Made by a program: the position numbers and the translations under genes
Assembly: GCF_009601025.1 (NCBI RefSeq)
Contig: NZ_WIVE01000005.1
Coordinates: 41,051 to 105,050, forward strand
Reading direction: 5' to 3'
Length of the DNA: 64,000 nucleotides
Source: Roseospira navarrensis
Lineage (GTDB): Bacteria > Pseudomonadota > Alphaproteobacteria > Rhodospirillales > Rhodospirillaceae
Notes under the pieces: model-generated
Database searches by the model: none
What the model was told of the DNA's origin: nothing
The model's input: only the letters and a program-made list of their open reading frames with translations
In this document: positions 16,664-28,225 of the stretch, piece after piece
Layout: every line of letters starts with the position of its first letter
Numbering within the stretch: the first letter of the stretch is position 1

Positions 16664-17719
16664 TCAGGCCACCATGTTGAGCGGCGCGCGGACGCGGGCG
16701 TCGGGCGGGCCGGCGGCGTCATCGGCGGCCCCCATGGCCGCACCGAAGCCATCGCCCCGGGTCTGACCGCTCCCGGGTCGCAGGAGCGCCAGGGTATCGG
16801 CGCTGCCATAGGCCGCCGCGGCGGCCGCGAAGGCGCCGGTCGAGTCCGCGTCCGCCGCGTCGGTCCGCTGCCGGGCGGCGGCCTCCGCCTCCGCGGCCTC
16901 GCGCTCGGCGTCGGCCTCGGCCTCCTCGGCCCGCTCCTGGCGCCGCACATCGGCTTCCGCCTGGGTCGCGGCGGCCTGTGCGGCGGCGGCGGCGGCGCGG
17001 TCGGCGGGGGAGGGATCCGCCGGGGCCAGGGCGGCGCGCCGGACCTGCTCCATGTCGCGGATGACCTGTTCCGGATCGCCGCCGCTGGCGGTGACCCGGA
17101 TGGGGACCTCGCCGGCCACGGCGTATTGCTTGCCGTCCGGGCCGGTCACGAAGGTATAGCTGGCCGGGCCGGTGACTCCGGCCCCGGCGGCCCGATGCGC
17201 GGCCTCGTGCTGGCGCACCCGGCGGTCGATGGCCTGCAGGCGGCGGACCTCGGCGCGTTCGGCCTCGGTCAGCCCGTCCGCCCCGGCGGCATCCTCGCCC
17301 CGCCCGCCAGAGGCTCCACCGGAGCCCATCCCGCCGGCCGCGCCGGGTAAGGCGCCCACCTCGACCGAGGCCGGGTCCGTGAACTCGGGTTCGCCGGTCA
17401 GCGGGTCGATCTCGGCCAGTTCGCCGGTCAGGGGGTCGATGGGACGGGAGACGCCGCCCGTGGTGGCCTCCTGCGACCCGTTCAGGCCGCCGAACACGCC
17501 GATCATCTCGGTGGACAGGGAGGGGGCGCTGCCGGCGATGGTGAAGGCGGGCCGGGTCGGACCCCGCGCGCCCGACGCCGCCGCGGCCCCGCGCGTCGAG
17601 CCCTGCTGGCTGTTCGGACCCTGGCGGTTGAGGCGCGCGGACGGCTCTTCCACCGCGGCCGGGCCGCGCTGGGTCAGAACCTGCGGCGTCGCCGCCTGAA
17701 TGATGACATCGGCCTGCAT
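16664..17719 (-). CDS. SprA-related putative metalloprotease (CJM1_0395-like family)
   Basis: The 351-residue protein has a disordered, repeat-containing N-terminal half (IDPLTGE occurs twice, around residues 95 and 103). A conserved core follows: [30 protein letters not shown], then [21 protein letters not shown] and [12 protein letters not shown] (each quoted in pieces). The QHEAAH segment is a HExxH-type zinc-protease signature. The C-terminus is an Ala/Glu coiled coil. No signal peptide is seen. SprA-related proteins of this type are found in many proteobacteria without a defined role. Confidence 0.78.
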   Translation of the reverse strand: MQADVIIQAATPQVLTQRGPAAVEEPSARLNRQGPNSQQGSTRGAAAASGARGPTRPAFTIAGSAPSLSTEMIGVFGGLNGSQEATTGGVSRPIDPLTGELAEIDPLTGEPEFTDPASVEVGALPGAAGGMGSGGASGGRGEDAAGADGLTEAERAEVRRLQAIDRRVRQHEAAHRAAGAGVTGPASYTFVTGPDGKQYAVAGEVPIRVTASGGDPEQVIRDMEQVRRAALAPADPSPADRAAAAAAQAAATQAEADVRRQERAEEAEADAEREAAEAEAAARQRTDAADADSTGAFAAAAAAYGSADTLALLRPGSGQTRGDGFGAAMGAADDAAGPPDARVRAPLNMVA

Positions 17720-17875
17720 GAGCGTCCCGCAGCCTCACGCAATGGTCCCGGACGGCGGGAGACGACCTCGCCGGACCCGGGACGGTTCCCTCCGGAAAAA
17801 ACGCTGAAACCCTCTAAAATCCAACATAAGATCGGATCGATCGCGTTTCAACGGTCGTGTCGGACTGCGCGGAAA

Positions 17876-18039
17876 TCAAGAGGTTCGGGAGGGCTGCCAC
17901 GAGCGCGGGGCGTCCTGGGGCGAGTCCCGAGTCGCGGCGGCCGGGGCCTCATGCGCGGCCAGGGCGTCGCAGACCTCGCCGACGCGGGCCTCGGTCATGC
18001 CGGTGAAGAACGCGCCGGCCAGGATGCGCAGGGTCGGAC
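17876..18039 (-). pseudogene. Displaced original 3' end of the DUF1636-type ferredoxin-like gene
   Basis: The minus-strand reading of this segment continues the ferredoxin-like protein as PTLRILAGAFFTGMTE, VGEVCDALAAHEAP and on to a stop at 17876. The 87 bases 17953-18039 duplicate 18181-18267 with about five differences. A palindromic element now lies between the two copies. The segment has no start of its own and is probably untranslated. Recombination between the repeats would restore a normal gene end. Confidence 0.65.
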
Positions 18040-18049
18040 AGATATGTTA

Positions 18050-18160
18050 CCAACGGCCTCTGCCGAGGACCGTTGGAGTCCGTGGCTGGCCCACTCCCCC
18101 ACCCGGCCACCCAACGCCAGTATCCTATGGGTGGCCGGGAGGGGGAGTGGGCCGGTGCCG
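18050..18160 (+). mobile_element. 111-bp palindromic MITE-like element, family D (copy 1)
   Basis: A small hairpin (CCAACGGCCTCTGCCGAGGACCGTTGG, in two arms) is followed by GTCCGTGGC and a long stem: 18088-18113 pairs with 18128-18153 with one mismatch around a 14-base loop. A second copy in opposite orientation lies at 20556-20665. No transposase is encoded. It interrupts the 3' end of the ferredoxin-like gene between two 87-bp direct repeats. Confidence 0.75.
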
Positions 18161-18448
18161 TCCTGCCGCCGGGAATACTTGCGCGGCCAGGGCGTCGCAG
18201 ACCTCGCCGACGCGGCCCGGCGTCATGCCGGTAAAGAACGCGCCGGCCAGGATGCGCAGGGTCGGACCCTGTTGGCAGCGGCCCAGGCACTGGACCTCCT
18301 CGATGCGGAGGGGCAGGCCGCGCCGGGCCGCTTCCGCGCGCAGGGCCTCCAGCACGGCCCGCGACCCGGCGCCCCCGCACGAGGGCGCGCCGGCGGGGCG
18401 CGCCTTGACGCAGGCGATCACGGGGGGCGGGCCGGCATCGCCGCTCAT
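18125..18448 (-). CDS. DUF1636-type 2Fe-2S thioredoxin-like protein with an element-derived C-terminus
   Basis: The product resembles the small thioredoxin-like 2Fe-2S proteins of the DUF1636/COG3411 group. Cysteines occur in VIACVKARPAG, PSCGGAGS and VQCLGRCQQGPTL, the last being the paired cluster ligands. The ATG at 18448 is nine bases downstream of dgcA's stop, so it belongs to the dgc operon. The last ~19 residues (AAGRHRPTPPPGHP at the end) are read from the inserted palindromic element, and the original tail now lies at 17876-18039. The core is intact, so function may persist. Its link to D-glutamate metabolism is only positional. Confidence 0.75.
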   Translation of the reverse strand: MSGDAGPPPVIACVKARPAGAPSCGGAGSRAVLEALRAEAARRGLPLRIEEVQCLGRCQQGPTLRILAGAFFTGMTPGRVGEVCDALAAQVFPAAGRHRPTPPPGHP

Positions 18449-18456
18449 GACGCCCC

Positions 18457-19440
18457 TCAGCCCCAGAGGCCGGCCGGGACGGGGCTCATCCAGCCCCGGT
18501 CATAGGCGATGGCGGGCACGCGGTCCTTGCCCAGCAAGACCGGGCCGTCCAGGTCCACGAAATCGGCGGTCGCGGCGACCACGGTGGCCGGCGCCATGGC
18601 CAGCGATGTGCCCACCATGCAGCCGACCATCAGGCCGAGCCCCCGGACGCGGGCCGCCGCCGCCATGTCCAGGGCCTCGGTCAGGCCGCCGGTCTTGTCC
18701 AGCTTGATGTTGACGGCGTCGTAGAGCGTCGCCAGCCGGTCGATATCCCCCGAGGTATGGGCGCTTTCGTCGGCGCACAGGGGGACGGGCGAGGTGAGCC
18801 CGGCCAGTCCGCCGTCCTCGTCGGCCGGCAGCGGCTGTTCCAGCAGGCCGACCCGCAGGCGGGCCAGATCGGGCAGCAGGGCGCGAAGCTGATCCACGCT
18901 CCACGCTTCGTTGGCGTCCACGATCAGTTCCGAGGCGGGGGCGCCCTCGCGCACGGCGGCGATCCGCTCCAGCGCGCCGTCCGCGCCCACCTTGACCTTG
19001 AGCAGGGGACGATCCGACAGCGCGGCCGCCTTGTCCCGCATGGCGGCGGGCTCGGCGATGGACAGAGTCTCCGCCGTCACCATGCGCGTCGGCGGGGCCG
19101 CCACGCCCGCCAGGTCCCAGGCCCGCTGTCCGGTGCGCTTGCATTCCAGGTCCCACAGCGCGGCGTCCACCGCGTTGCGCGCCGCACCGCCCGGCAGGCG
19201 CGCCCGCAGTCCCGCGCGGTCCAGACCCAGGGCCAGGTCGCCGCGCAGGGCCTCGATGGCCTCGGCCACCGCCTCCGGCGTTTCGCCGTAGCGCGCATAG
19301 GGCACGCATTCGCCCCGACCCCAGATCGACCCCTCCACGAGCGTGGCGACCACCACCACGGCCTCGGTCCGGGTGCCGCGCGAAATCGTGAAGCCGCCGG
19401 CGATGGGCCAGCGCTCGATCTCAACCCGCAGGTCAGCCAT
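18457..19440 (-). CDS. dgcA: Enolase-superfamily racemase/epimerase, probable N-acetyl-D-glutamate racemase
   Basis: A muconate-lactonizing-enzyme-type protein of 327 residues. Catalytic lysines and metal ligands are all visible: LLKVKVG (KxK), LIVDANEAW, GLLEQPLPADED, LCADES and the second base in NIKLDKTGG. Such proteins are often annotated as L-Ala-D/L-Glu epimerases. Pairing with a DUF1611 gene is the arrangement of the DgcN-DgcA D-glutamate pathway, where DgcA converts N-acetyl-D-Glu to N-acetyl-L-Glu. The ATG at 19440 overlaps the dgcN stop by eight bases, indicating translational coupling. Dipeptide epimerase is the alternative activity. Confidence 0.8.
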   Translation of the reverse strand: MADLRVEIERWPIAGGFTISRGTRTEAVVVVATLVEGSIWGRGECVPYARYGETPEAVAEAIEALRGDLALGLDRAGLRARLPGGAARNAVDAALWDLECKRTGQRAWDLAGVAAPPTRMVTAETLSIAEPAAMRDKAAALSDRPLLKVKVGADGALERIAAVREGAPASELIVDANEAWSVDQLRALLPDLARLRVGLLEQPLPADEDGGLAGLTSPVPLCADESAHTSGDIDRLATLYDAVNIKLDKTGGLTEALDMAAAARVRGLGLMVGCMVGTSLAMAPATVVAATADFVDLDGPVLLGKDRVPAIAYDRGWMSPVPAGLWG

Positions 19441-20440
19441 CGGACAGCAGCCGATCCACCAGCGGATCGACCCCCGTGCGCACCGGGTCCACCACGGGCA
19501 GGCCCAGGTCCTCGCTGGCCTCGTGCATGACGCGGCGGGCGGCATCATCGTCCAGGGCCGAGGTGTTGAAGCAGGCCCCGATGAACTTGACGTCCGGGCT
19601 GACCAGCCGGGCGCAGCGCAGGTTCAGGTCCATGCAGTCCTTGAGGTCGGGCAGGGGGAAGCCCGGCAGGCCGCGCATGTGCGGGCGGCCCGGCTCGTGG
19701 CAGAGCACCAGATACTGCGGCTGCGCCCCGTGCAGCAGCCCCAGCGAGACGCCCGCGTACGACGCATGGAACAGGCTGCCCTGACCCTCCACCAGATCAT
19801 AATGGTCGTCGTCGTGGGCCGGGCACAGGGTCTCGGTCGCGCCGGAGATGAAGTCCGCGACCACGGCGTCCACACTCACGCCGCCGCCGGCGATCAGGAT
19901 GCCGGTCTGCCCGGTGGCGCGGAAGTCCACGTTAAGGTGCCGCGCCTTCATGGCCCGTTCCATGGCGAGCATGGCGTACATCTTGCCCACCGAGCAGTCC
20001 GTGCCCACGGCCAGCACGCGCTTGCCCGAGCGGGGCACGCCGTGGGCGACCGGATAGGTTTCGGTCGGGTGGCGCACGTCGTGCAGCACGCGGCCGTTCT
20101 CGTGGGCGGCCTCCACCAACTCCGGGATGTCGTTGAGGCGGTTGTGCAGGCCGGCCGCGATGTCCAGGCCGGCGGCCAGCGCCTCCAGGAAGACGCCGCG
20201 CCAGGCCTCGCCGATCACGCCGCCCCGGTTGGCCACGCCCACCACCAGGGTGGCGGCCCCGCGCGCGGCCGCGTCCTCGACCGTCATGTCCGGCAGGCCC
20301 AGCGTGGTCTTGCAGCCGGGCAGGCGGAGCTGGCCGACGCAGGCCTCCGGTCGGAACTGGTGGATCCCGCGCGCCGTCTTGGCGGCCAGGTGGTCGGCGG
20401 CATCGCCGAGGAAAAGCAGGTAGGGTTGGCTCAGGGTCAT
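19433..20440 (-). CDS. dgcN: DUF1611 protein, probable D-glutamate N-acetyltransferase
   Basis: The 335-residue protein from ATG 20440 (MTLSQPYLLFLGDAAD) has the two-domain DUF1611 layout. An N-terminal Rossmann part contains TLVVGVANRGG. A C-terminal P-loop-like part carries GTDCSVGKM and, later, HYDLVEGQGSLFH. In marine proteobacteria the DUF1611 protein DgcN acetylates D-glutamate, and the adjacent racemase completes the conversion to N-acetyl-L-glutamate. The overlapping dgcA gene supports that assignment. An upstream in-frame extension to 20569 runs into hairpin DNA and is unlikely to be translated. The substrate is inferred from the pairing. Confidence 0.8.
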   Translation of the reverse strand: MTLSQPYLLFLGDAADHLAAKTARGIHQFRPEACVGQLRLPGCKTTLGLPDMTVEDAAARGAATLVVGVANRGGVIGEAWRGVFLEALAAGLDIAAGLHNRLNDIPELVEAAHENGRVLHDVRHPTETYPVAHGVPRSGKRVLAVGTDCSVGKMYAMLAMERAMKARHLNVDFRATGQTGILIAGGGVSVDAVVADFISGATETLCPAHDDDHYDLVEGQGSLFHASYAGVSLGLLHGAQPQYLVLCHEPGRPHMRGLPGFPLPDLKDCMDLNLRCARLVSPDVKFIGACFNTSALDDDAARRVMHEASEDLGLPVVDPVRTGVDPLVDRLLSDG

Positions 20441-20486
20441 GGGGGTGGGCCTCTCGCGGCGTCTGATCCCAACGGCGGGTGCGTGT

Positions 20487-20552
20487 GACTCACCCGCCCC
20501 GGGCGCCCCAAGGGCGCCCATTCTTGAAATCTGGCACCGCGCAGCGGTGCCA
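20487..20552. repeat. Two adjacent short hairpins upstream of dgcN
   Basis: GGGCGCCCCAAGGGCGCCC and GGCACCGCGCAGCGGTGCC are strong hairpins in the 331-base divergent spacer dgcN-matB (20441-20771). With the family D element they occupy most of this spacer. No further gene is seen; a GC-rich inverted repeat (CCCTTTT/AAAAGGG) lies at about 20692-20713. Confidence 0.55.
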
Positions 20553-20555
20553 GGG

Positions 20556-20665
20556 CGGCACCGGCCCACTCCCCCACCCGGCCACCCATCGCATACTGGT
20601 GTTGGGTGGCCGGGTGGGGGAGCGGGCCGGCCACGGACTCAACGGTCATCGTCAGATGCCGTTGG
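20556..20665 (-). mobile_element. 110-bp palindromic MITE-like element, family D (copy 2)
   Basis: Reverse complement of the element at 18050-18160 with few differences; the loop reads ACACCAGTATGCGA instead of ACGCCAGTATCCTA. The long stem again has 26-base arms with one mismatch. The two copies face each other across dgcN-dgcA and the ferredoxin-like gene. Confidence 0.75.
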
Positions 20666-20771
20666 ACTGACTCGGAGCAGACCCTATGCGCCCTTTTGCC
20701 TCGGGAAAAGGGGGTGTGTATAAGGCGTCGGTTCGCCCCACCCCCGTTGGCTCCCAGCGAGAGGCCCTGCC

Positions 20772-22289
20772 ATGTCCGAGTCCCTGTACAGCCTGATCGA
20801 GTCCCGCTTCCCCGCAGACCGCGCCAAGGTGTTGCTGGAGACCGGCGACGGCACCGTGTGGCGCTATGCCGACGTCGAGGCCGGCGCGGCCCGCATGGCG
20901 CGGGCGCTGGCGGACCGGGGCGTGCGGAAGGGTGACCGGGTGGCGGTGCAGGTGGACAAGTCGCCCGAGGCGCTGGTGCTGTATCTGGCCTGCCTGCGCG
21001 GCGGGTTCGTGTTCCTGCCCATGAACACGGCGTACCGGCCGGACGAAGTGGACTTCCTGGTGGGCAACGCCGAGCCGGCGGCCGTGGTCTGTCGCCCGAC
21101 CGACGAAGAGACCGTGCGCGGCATCGCGGCCAGGCATGGCGATCCGCTGGTGCTGACCCTGGGGACGGACGGCACGGGCTCGCTGGTCGAGGCCGCCGAC
21201 GCCGCCCCGGCGGATTTCCCCGTCGTGGCCTGCGCGGCGGACGATCTGGCGGCGATGCTCTACACCAGCGGCACCACCGGCAAGCCCAAGGGGGCCATGC
21301 TGACCCACCGCAATCTGGCCGCCAACGGCCTGGATCTGGTCGAGTCCTGGCGCTTCACGGCGGACGACGTGCTGTTGCACGCCCTGCCGATCTTCCACGC
21401 CCACGGTCTGTTCGTGGCCTGCCACTGCGTGCTTCTCGCCGGGGCGTCGATGATCTGGCTGCCCGGATTCGACCGCGCCGAGGTGCTGCGCCACCTGCCC
21501 CGGGCGACCGCGTTCATGGGCGTGCCCACCTTTTATGTGCGCCTGCTGGCGGGCGACGATTTCGACCGCGCGGCCTGTGCGTCCATGCGGCTGTTCACCG
21601 CCGGGTCGGCGCCGCTGCTGGCCGAGACCCACGAGGCGTTCAGCGCCCGCACCGGCCACGCCATCCTGGAGCGCTACGGCATGACCGAGACCGGCATGCT
21701 CACCGGCAACCCGTATGACGCCGAGCGCCGGCCGGGTTCGGTCGGGTTTCCGTTCCCTCAGGTGGAGGTCCGGGTGGCGGACGACGCGGACACGCCGCTG
21801 CCCACCGGGGAGATCGGCGGCATCCAGGTGCGCGGCCCCAACGTCATGAAGGGCTATTGGCGCCTGCCCGGGAAGACCGCCGAGGAGTTCACCGCCGACG
21901 GCTGGTTCCGCACCGGCGATGTGGGGCGGATCGACGACCGGGGCTATCTGTTCATCGTCGGCCGCGCCAAGGATCTGGTGATCTCGGGCGGCTACAACGT
22001 CTATCCGAAGGAGGTCGAATCGGTCATCGACGACCTGCCGGGCGTGGTCGAAAGCGCGGTGATCGGCGTGCCCCATCCCGACTTCGGCGAAGGCGTGGTG
22101 GCCGTGGTGGTGCCGGAGGGCGCGGGCGCCCCCGACGAGGCGGCCGTGATCGCGCATTGCAAGGACCACCTCGCGAACTACAAGACGCCCAAGCGGGTGT
22201 TCTTCGTGCCCGAACTGCCGCGCAACACCATGGGCAAGGTGCAGAAGGCCCAGTTGCGCGACCAGCATGCGGACCTGTTCAAGGGGTAG
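20772..22289 (+). CDS. matB: Malonyl-CoA synthetase-like acyl-CoA ligase
   Basis: An ANL-superfamily AMP-forming ligase of 505 residues, the MatB size. The phosphate-binding loop reads YTSGTTGKPKGAM. Later motifs are ERYGMTETGM, GWFRTGDVG and GRAKDLVISGGYN, and the adenylation lysine lies in PRNTMGKVQKAQL. The overall text, including LPIFHAHGLFVACH, is typical of alphaproteobacterial malonate/methylmalonate ligases, which form (methyl)malonyl-CoA. No decarboxylase or malonate transporter is adjacent, so the substrate is inferred from similarity of the whole protein to that clade as I remember it. Confidence 0.82.
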   Translation: MSESLYSLIESRFPADRAKVLLETGDGTVWRYADVEAGAARMARALADRGVRKGDRVAVQVDKSPEALVLYLACLRGGFVFLPMNTAYRPDEVDFLVGNAEPAAVVCRPTDEETVRGIAARHGDPLVLTLGTDGTGSLVEAADAAPADFPVVACAADDLAAMLYTSGTTGKPKGAMLTHRNLAANGLDLVESWRFTADDVLLHALPIFHAHGLFVACHCVLLAGASMIWLPGFDRAEVLRHLPRATAFMGVPTFYVRLLAGDDFDRAACASMRLFTAGSAPLLAETHEAFSARTGHAILERYGMTETGMLTGNPYDAERRPGSVGFPFPQVEVRVADDADTPLPTGEIGGIQVRGPNVMKGYWRLPGKTAEEFTADGWFRTGDVGRIDDRGYLFIVGRAKDLVISGGYNVYPKEVESVIDDLPGVVESAVIGVPHPDFGEGVVAVVVPEGAGAPDEAAVIAHCKDHLANYKTPKRVFFVPELPRNTMGKVQKAQLRDQHADLFKG

Positions 22290-22371
22290 GGAGGGCGTCG
22301 GAAACGGGGGCGGCACGGTCTCCGCCACAAAACCCATTGTGCTTTGCGTGTACCCGGGCCATGGTACACGC

Positions 22372-23532
22372 ATGTTGCATACGGGTTTCGCCGACTCCAT
22401 GGTTCTGTCCCACGCCGAGCGGCTCGACTGGCTGCGCCTGATCCGCAGCGAGAACGTCGGCCCCATCACCTTCCACCGCCTGATCCGGCAGTACGGCACG
22501 GTGGCGGCCGCGCTGGAGGCGCTGCCCGCGCTGGCGCGCCGGGGCGGGCGCGGCAAGCCGCTGCGCGTCCATGGCAAGGGTGCGGCGGAACGGGAGCTGG
22601 CCGCGCTGGACCGCGCCGGGGTGGCGGTCGTGGCCCATGGTGAGCCGCACTATCCTCCCGCCCTGGCCCCGCTGGAGGACAGTCCACCCCTGCTGTTCGT
22701 GCGCGGGCATCCGGCCCTGCTGGAGCGGCGCGGGGTCGCCGTGGTGGGGGCGCGCAATGCCTCGCTGAACGGGCGCAAGCTGGCGCACCGGCTGGCCCAG
22801 GATCTGGCGCGGGCCGACGTGCTGGTGGTCTCCGGCATGGCCCGGGGCATCGACACCGCCGCTCACCAGGGCGCGTTGTCGGCAGGCGCGCTGGGCGCGG
22901 GCGGCACGGTCGCGGTGCTCGCCGGCGGGGTGGACGTGGTCTATCCGCCCGAGAACCAGCCGCTCTATGACGCGCTGGCGGAACAGGGCGCGGTGGTCTC
23001 GGAAATGCCGCTGGGCGAGGCCCCCCAGGCCCGCCACTTCCCGCGCCGCAACCGCATCATCAGCGGCATCGCGCTGGGCGTGGTGGTGGTGGAGGCTGCC
23101 GCCCGTTCCGGCTCGCTCATCACCGCGCGGCTGGCCGGGGAGCAGGGCCGCGAGGTGTTCGCCGTGCCCGGCTCGCCGCTGGACGGCCGGGCCGCCGGCC
23201 CCAACCGGCTGTTGCGCGACGGTGCCACCCTGACGGAATCTGCAGACGATGTGCTGCGCGGTCTGGCCGACCTGCTGCGCGCGCCCCTGCGCGAGCCGGC
23301 GGCGGCGGATTTCCGCGCCGAAACGGTGCCGCCACCCTCGGACGCCGAGGTCGATGCGGCCCGGGCGACCATCCTGGAGGCGCTCGGTCCGGCCCCGGTG
23401 ACGGTTGACGAACTCATCCGCGGCTGCCAATTGTCCGTATCCGTCGTGGCGGTCGTTCTCCTGGAACTGGAACTGGCCGGCCGCCTGGAGCGGCTACCCG
23501 GAGGACGGGTGGCGCTGCTGACGACGCCCTGA
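22372..23532 (+). CDS. dprA: DNA-processing protein DprA
   Basis: DprA (Smf) loads RecA on incoming single-stranded DNA during transformation. From ATG 22372 the protein is 386 residues. An N-terminal SAM-like helical part (LRLIRSENVGPITFHRLI) is followed by the Rossmann core: VAVVGARNASLNG, VSGMARGIDTAAHQGAL, GGVDVVYPPEN, and PRRNRIISGIALG. A C-terminal winged-helix (DELIRGCQLSVSVVAVVLLELE) closes it. ATG 22399 is an alternative start; neither has a strong ribosome-binding site. It precedes topA by 62 bases, a common proteobacterial pairing. Confidence 0.95.
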   Translation: MLHTGFADSMVLSHAERLDWLRLIRSENVGPITFHRLIRQYGTVAAALEALPALARRGGRGKPLRVHGKGAAERELAALDRAGVAVVAHGEPHYPPALAPLEDSPPLLFVRGHPALLERRGVAVVGARNASLNGRKLAHRLAQDLARADVLVVSGMARGIDTAAHQGALSAGALGAGGTVAVLAGGVDVVYPPENQPLYDALAEQGAVVSEMPLGEAPQARHFPRRNRIISGIALGVVVVEAAARSGSLITARLAGEQGREVFAVPGSPLDGRAAGPNRLLRDGATLTESADDVLRGLADLLRAPLREPAAADFRAETVPPPSDAEVDAARATILEALGPAPVTVDELIRGCQLSVSVVAVVLLELELAGRLERLPGGRVALLTTP

Positions 23533-23594
23533 CCGGCCGGCCTGCCGCCGGACGGCAGGCTTGATCCGGACAGGACGAAAGGCGAACGCCGCTC

Positions 23595-26420
<2,826 letters not shown>

Positions 26421-26846
26421 GCCCGCCGGTTACCGAACGGAAACCCTTGCGGCTTACCCTGATGGGGTGGCGGAGTCTCGCGGCGGGACGCCGGGCGCAG
26501 GGGGAAAGCGGTGTCGCCAAACCGTCACGAGGTGAGGCGACTGTTTTTGACTTAGAATGATCCGCGAAGGCGAATGCGATCCCTGGAACCCGAGCAGCGT
26601 TCTGGCGTTTGTATCGTGTCCGTGTTGGTGTGCCTGATGCGGCGCGTTTGTTGATGCCGAGCAGACGGGTCACCTTCTTTCGCAGGAGTGGTCCTCCTTT
26701 GGAGATTGGTGTATAACGGAGAGGTGCGGTTTCGCCACGACGTTCCGGGTAGAGTGTTGCGGATTCGTAACAGACAGGGCAGGCCGGTTGGTCGAGAGCC
26801 AGGGTCCTTTTTTGGATGCGGCAGGCGGGAACGGAAGAGAGGCTCC
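26421..26846. other. Non-coding region between topA and the STAS gene
   Basis: About 426 bases, lower in GC than the surroundings. A small inverted repeat AGGAG-TGGT-CTCCT lies near 26686. An AT-richer stretch TTGGAGATTGGTGTATAACGG near 26699 could be a promoter for the STAS gene. I see no gene here. Confidence 0.4.
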
Positions 26847-27191
26847 ATGATCTTCAAGCAGTGGGACGACACGGCCCTGGTGCATCTGTGCGGGTCCCTG
26901 ACCCATGCGGATTTCGAGCGGTTCAACGCTGTCCTGGATCATCTGAGCCGGGCCGCGCCCTCGACCTTCGTGCTGGACCTCTCGGACGTCAACTTCATCG
27001 ATTCCAGCGGCATCGGCATGCTGCTGATGGCGCAGGAACTGGCGGAACACCGCGAATGCCTGTGCCGCCTGCGCGGCGTCGGCCCCGCCGCCTGGGCCAT
27101 CCTGGAACAGGCCCACGTCAGCGACCTGTTCGAGGTGGACCCGCACCTGCCCGGCCTCGATCCCGACGGGTCCGGAATCGCGGCGGCCTGA
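26847..27191 (+). CDS. STAS-domain protein (anti-sigma factor antagonist-like)
   Basis: The 114-residue protein is a single STAS domain. The conserved loop reads VNFIDSSGIGML, in which the first serine of DSSG is the residue phosphorylated in SpoIIAA/RsbV antagonists. Cytosolic STAS proteins bind anti-sigma kinases or serve as switches in partner-switching systems. No anti-sigma kinase, phosphatase or sigma factor gene is adjacent, so partners are encoded elsewhere. The ATG at 26847 gives a domain-length protein (MIFKQWDDTALVHL); an upstream extension in the same frame is not family-like. Confidence 0.85.
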   Translation: MIFKQWDDTALVHLCGSLTHADFERFNAVLDHLSRAAPSTFVLDLSDVNFIDSSGIGMLLMAQELAEHRECLCRLRGVGPAAWAILEQAHVSDLFEVDPHLPGLDPDGSGIAAA

Positions 27192-27654
27192 GCGCCGCCG
27201 GCCCCGGCGGGCCGACTCGGCCTCCCGCCGCGGGATCCCATCCTTCGGTTGGGAATCGCGTCCCGATCCGACCGCCTGGCTCTGACCGCCCGACCCTGAC
27301 TTTTGTCCGGGTTGTCGAACGGGGCGGAGTTGGTGTTTCCTGAAGGCTTGTGCGGGAGCGGAGGCGGGGCCTTCCCACTCTGATGCTCCGCTGCAACAGT
27401 CGAAAGAACGATGCCATCCCCCCTTCGGACTCCTTGGACGAAGGGTCTCATGGTATCGTAACAGAAGTGTCGCCGAGCAGGCCGCCGGGCAAGGAACGGG
27501 ATCACGCGCCGTCACGACACAGGCGCCCACGAAATGATCCCTCGAACGCACGGGGCCGGCGCGGGGACCGCCACCGGCGGGTCCGTGCGGGCCGGGTTTG
27601 GTTGGGGGTGAGTGTTTGACTTGGGGGAACCCAGAGCCCAGGGAGTTCAGCGCC
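27192..27654. other. Non-coding region after the STAS gene
   Basis: About 460 bases with no convincing gene. It contains a G-rich stretch TTTGGTTGGGGGTGAGTG near 27597. No clear terminator or known repeat is visible. Confidence 0.35.
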
Positions 27655-28053
27655 ATGGATGCGATCATCCAGCGTCAGGATCACTGCGAGACGGACGACC
27701 GTGCCCGTGAGGCGGCGACCGCCAGGACCCCCGCCCGTGCGGAGACGCCCCGCCATTGCGTGCGGGCGCGCCTGAACGGTCTGCCGTGCCTGGTGAGCGT
27801 GACCGACGATCTGGCCCTGAATGGGCAGGTCGCCGTGGCGCCCGTGGCCGGCGAGAAGGCGCCCCTGCCGCCGAAGGGCCGTCGCGCCACCCTGGAACTG
27901 GTCTCCGAGTCGGATGCGCCGGACGAGTCGGCCTTCGTCGAGCCCATCGAGATCACCCTGGCCGCCGCCAATCCGCGGTCCGGGCGGTTCACGGCGCGCG
28001 TGCTGGCGCTGTCGGAAGACCAGGAACGCCTGCTCTGCGCCCAGAGCGCCTGA
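27655..28053 (+). CDS. Hypothetical protein
   Basis: The 132-residue product (MDAIIQRQDHCETDD at the start) has a disordered N-terminal 35 residues and a likely beta-rich remainder (CVRARLNGLPCLVSVTDD, ATLELVSESD, GRFTARVLALSED). The shape is reminiscent of a small PilZ-like or SH3-like barrel, but the PilZ RxxxR and DxSxxG motifs are absent, so I do not assign it. Codon use looks like the neighbours. Single gene; a family B repeat follows directly. Confidence 0.55.
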   Translation: MDAIIQRQDHCETDDRAREAATARTPARAETPRHCVRARLNGLPCLVSVTDDLALNGQVAVAPVAGEKAPLPPKGRRATLELVSESDAPDESAFVEPIEITLAAANPRSGRFTARVLALSEDQERLLCAQSA

Positions 28054-28071
28054 TCCCGCCGGCGCTTTCGC

Positions 28072-28186
28072 GTCATCCTCGGCCGTTGAACGCGGCGAAG
28101 GATCTCGTGCGGTCGTGAGCGTCGGATGCGCGAGAGACACGTCCCGGCCCGAGATCCCTCGGCTTGCTTCTCTCGCGCGGGATGAC
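28072..28186. repeat. Dispersed inverted repeat, family B (copy 3)
   Basis: Bounded by GTCATCCTCGG and GCGGGATGAC, with the inner hairpins GCCGTTGAACGCGGC and GAGATCCCTCGGCTTGC. It lies between two convergent genes, as copy 1 does. Confidence 0.8.
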
Positions 28187-28225
28187 GCCGTGGTATTCTC
28201 AATCGCGGCGCCCGTGCCGCCGGGC

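Noticed and set aside
18050..18160. Remnant of a classical insertion sequence
   Set aside because: The element is almost entirely hairpin, encodes nothing and has no transposase remnant; described as MITE-like instead.
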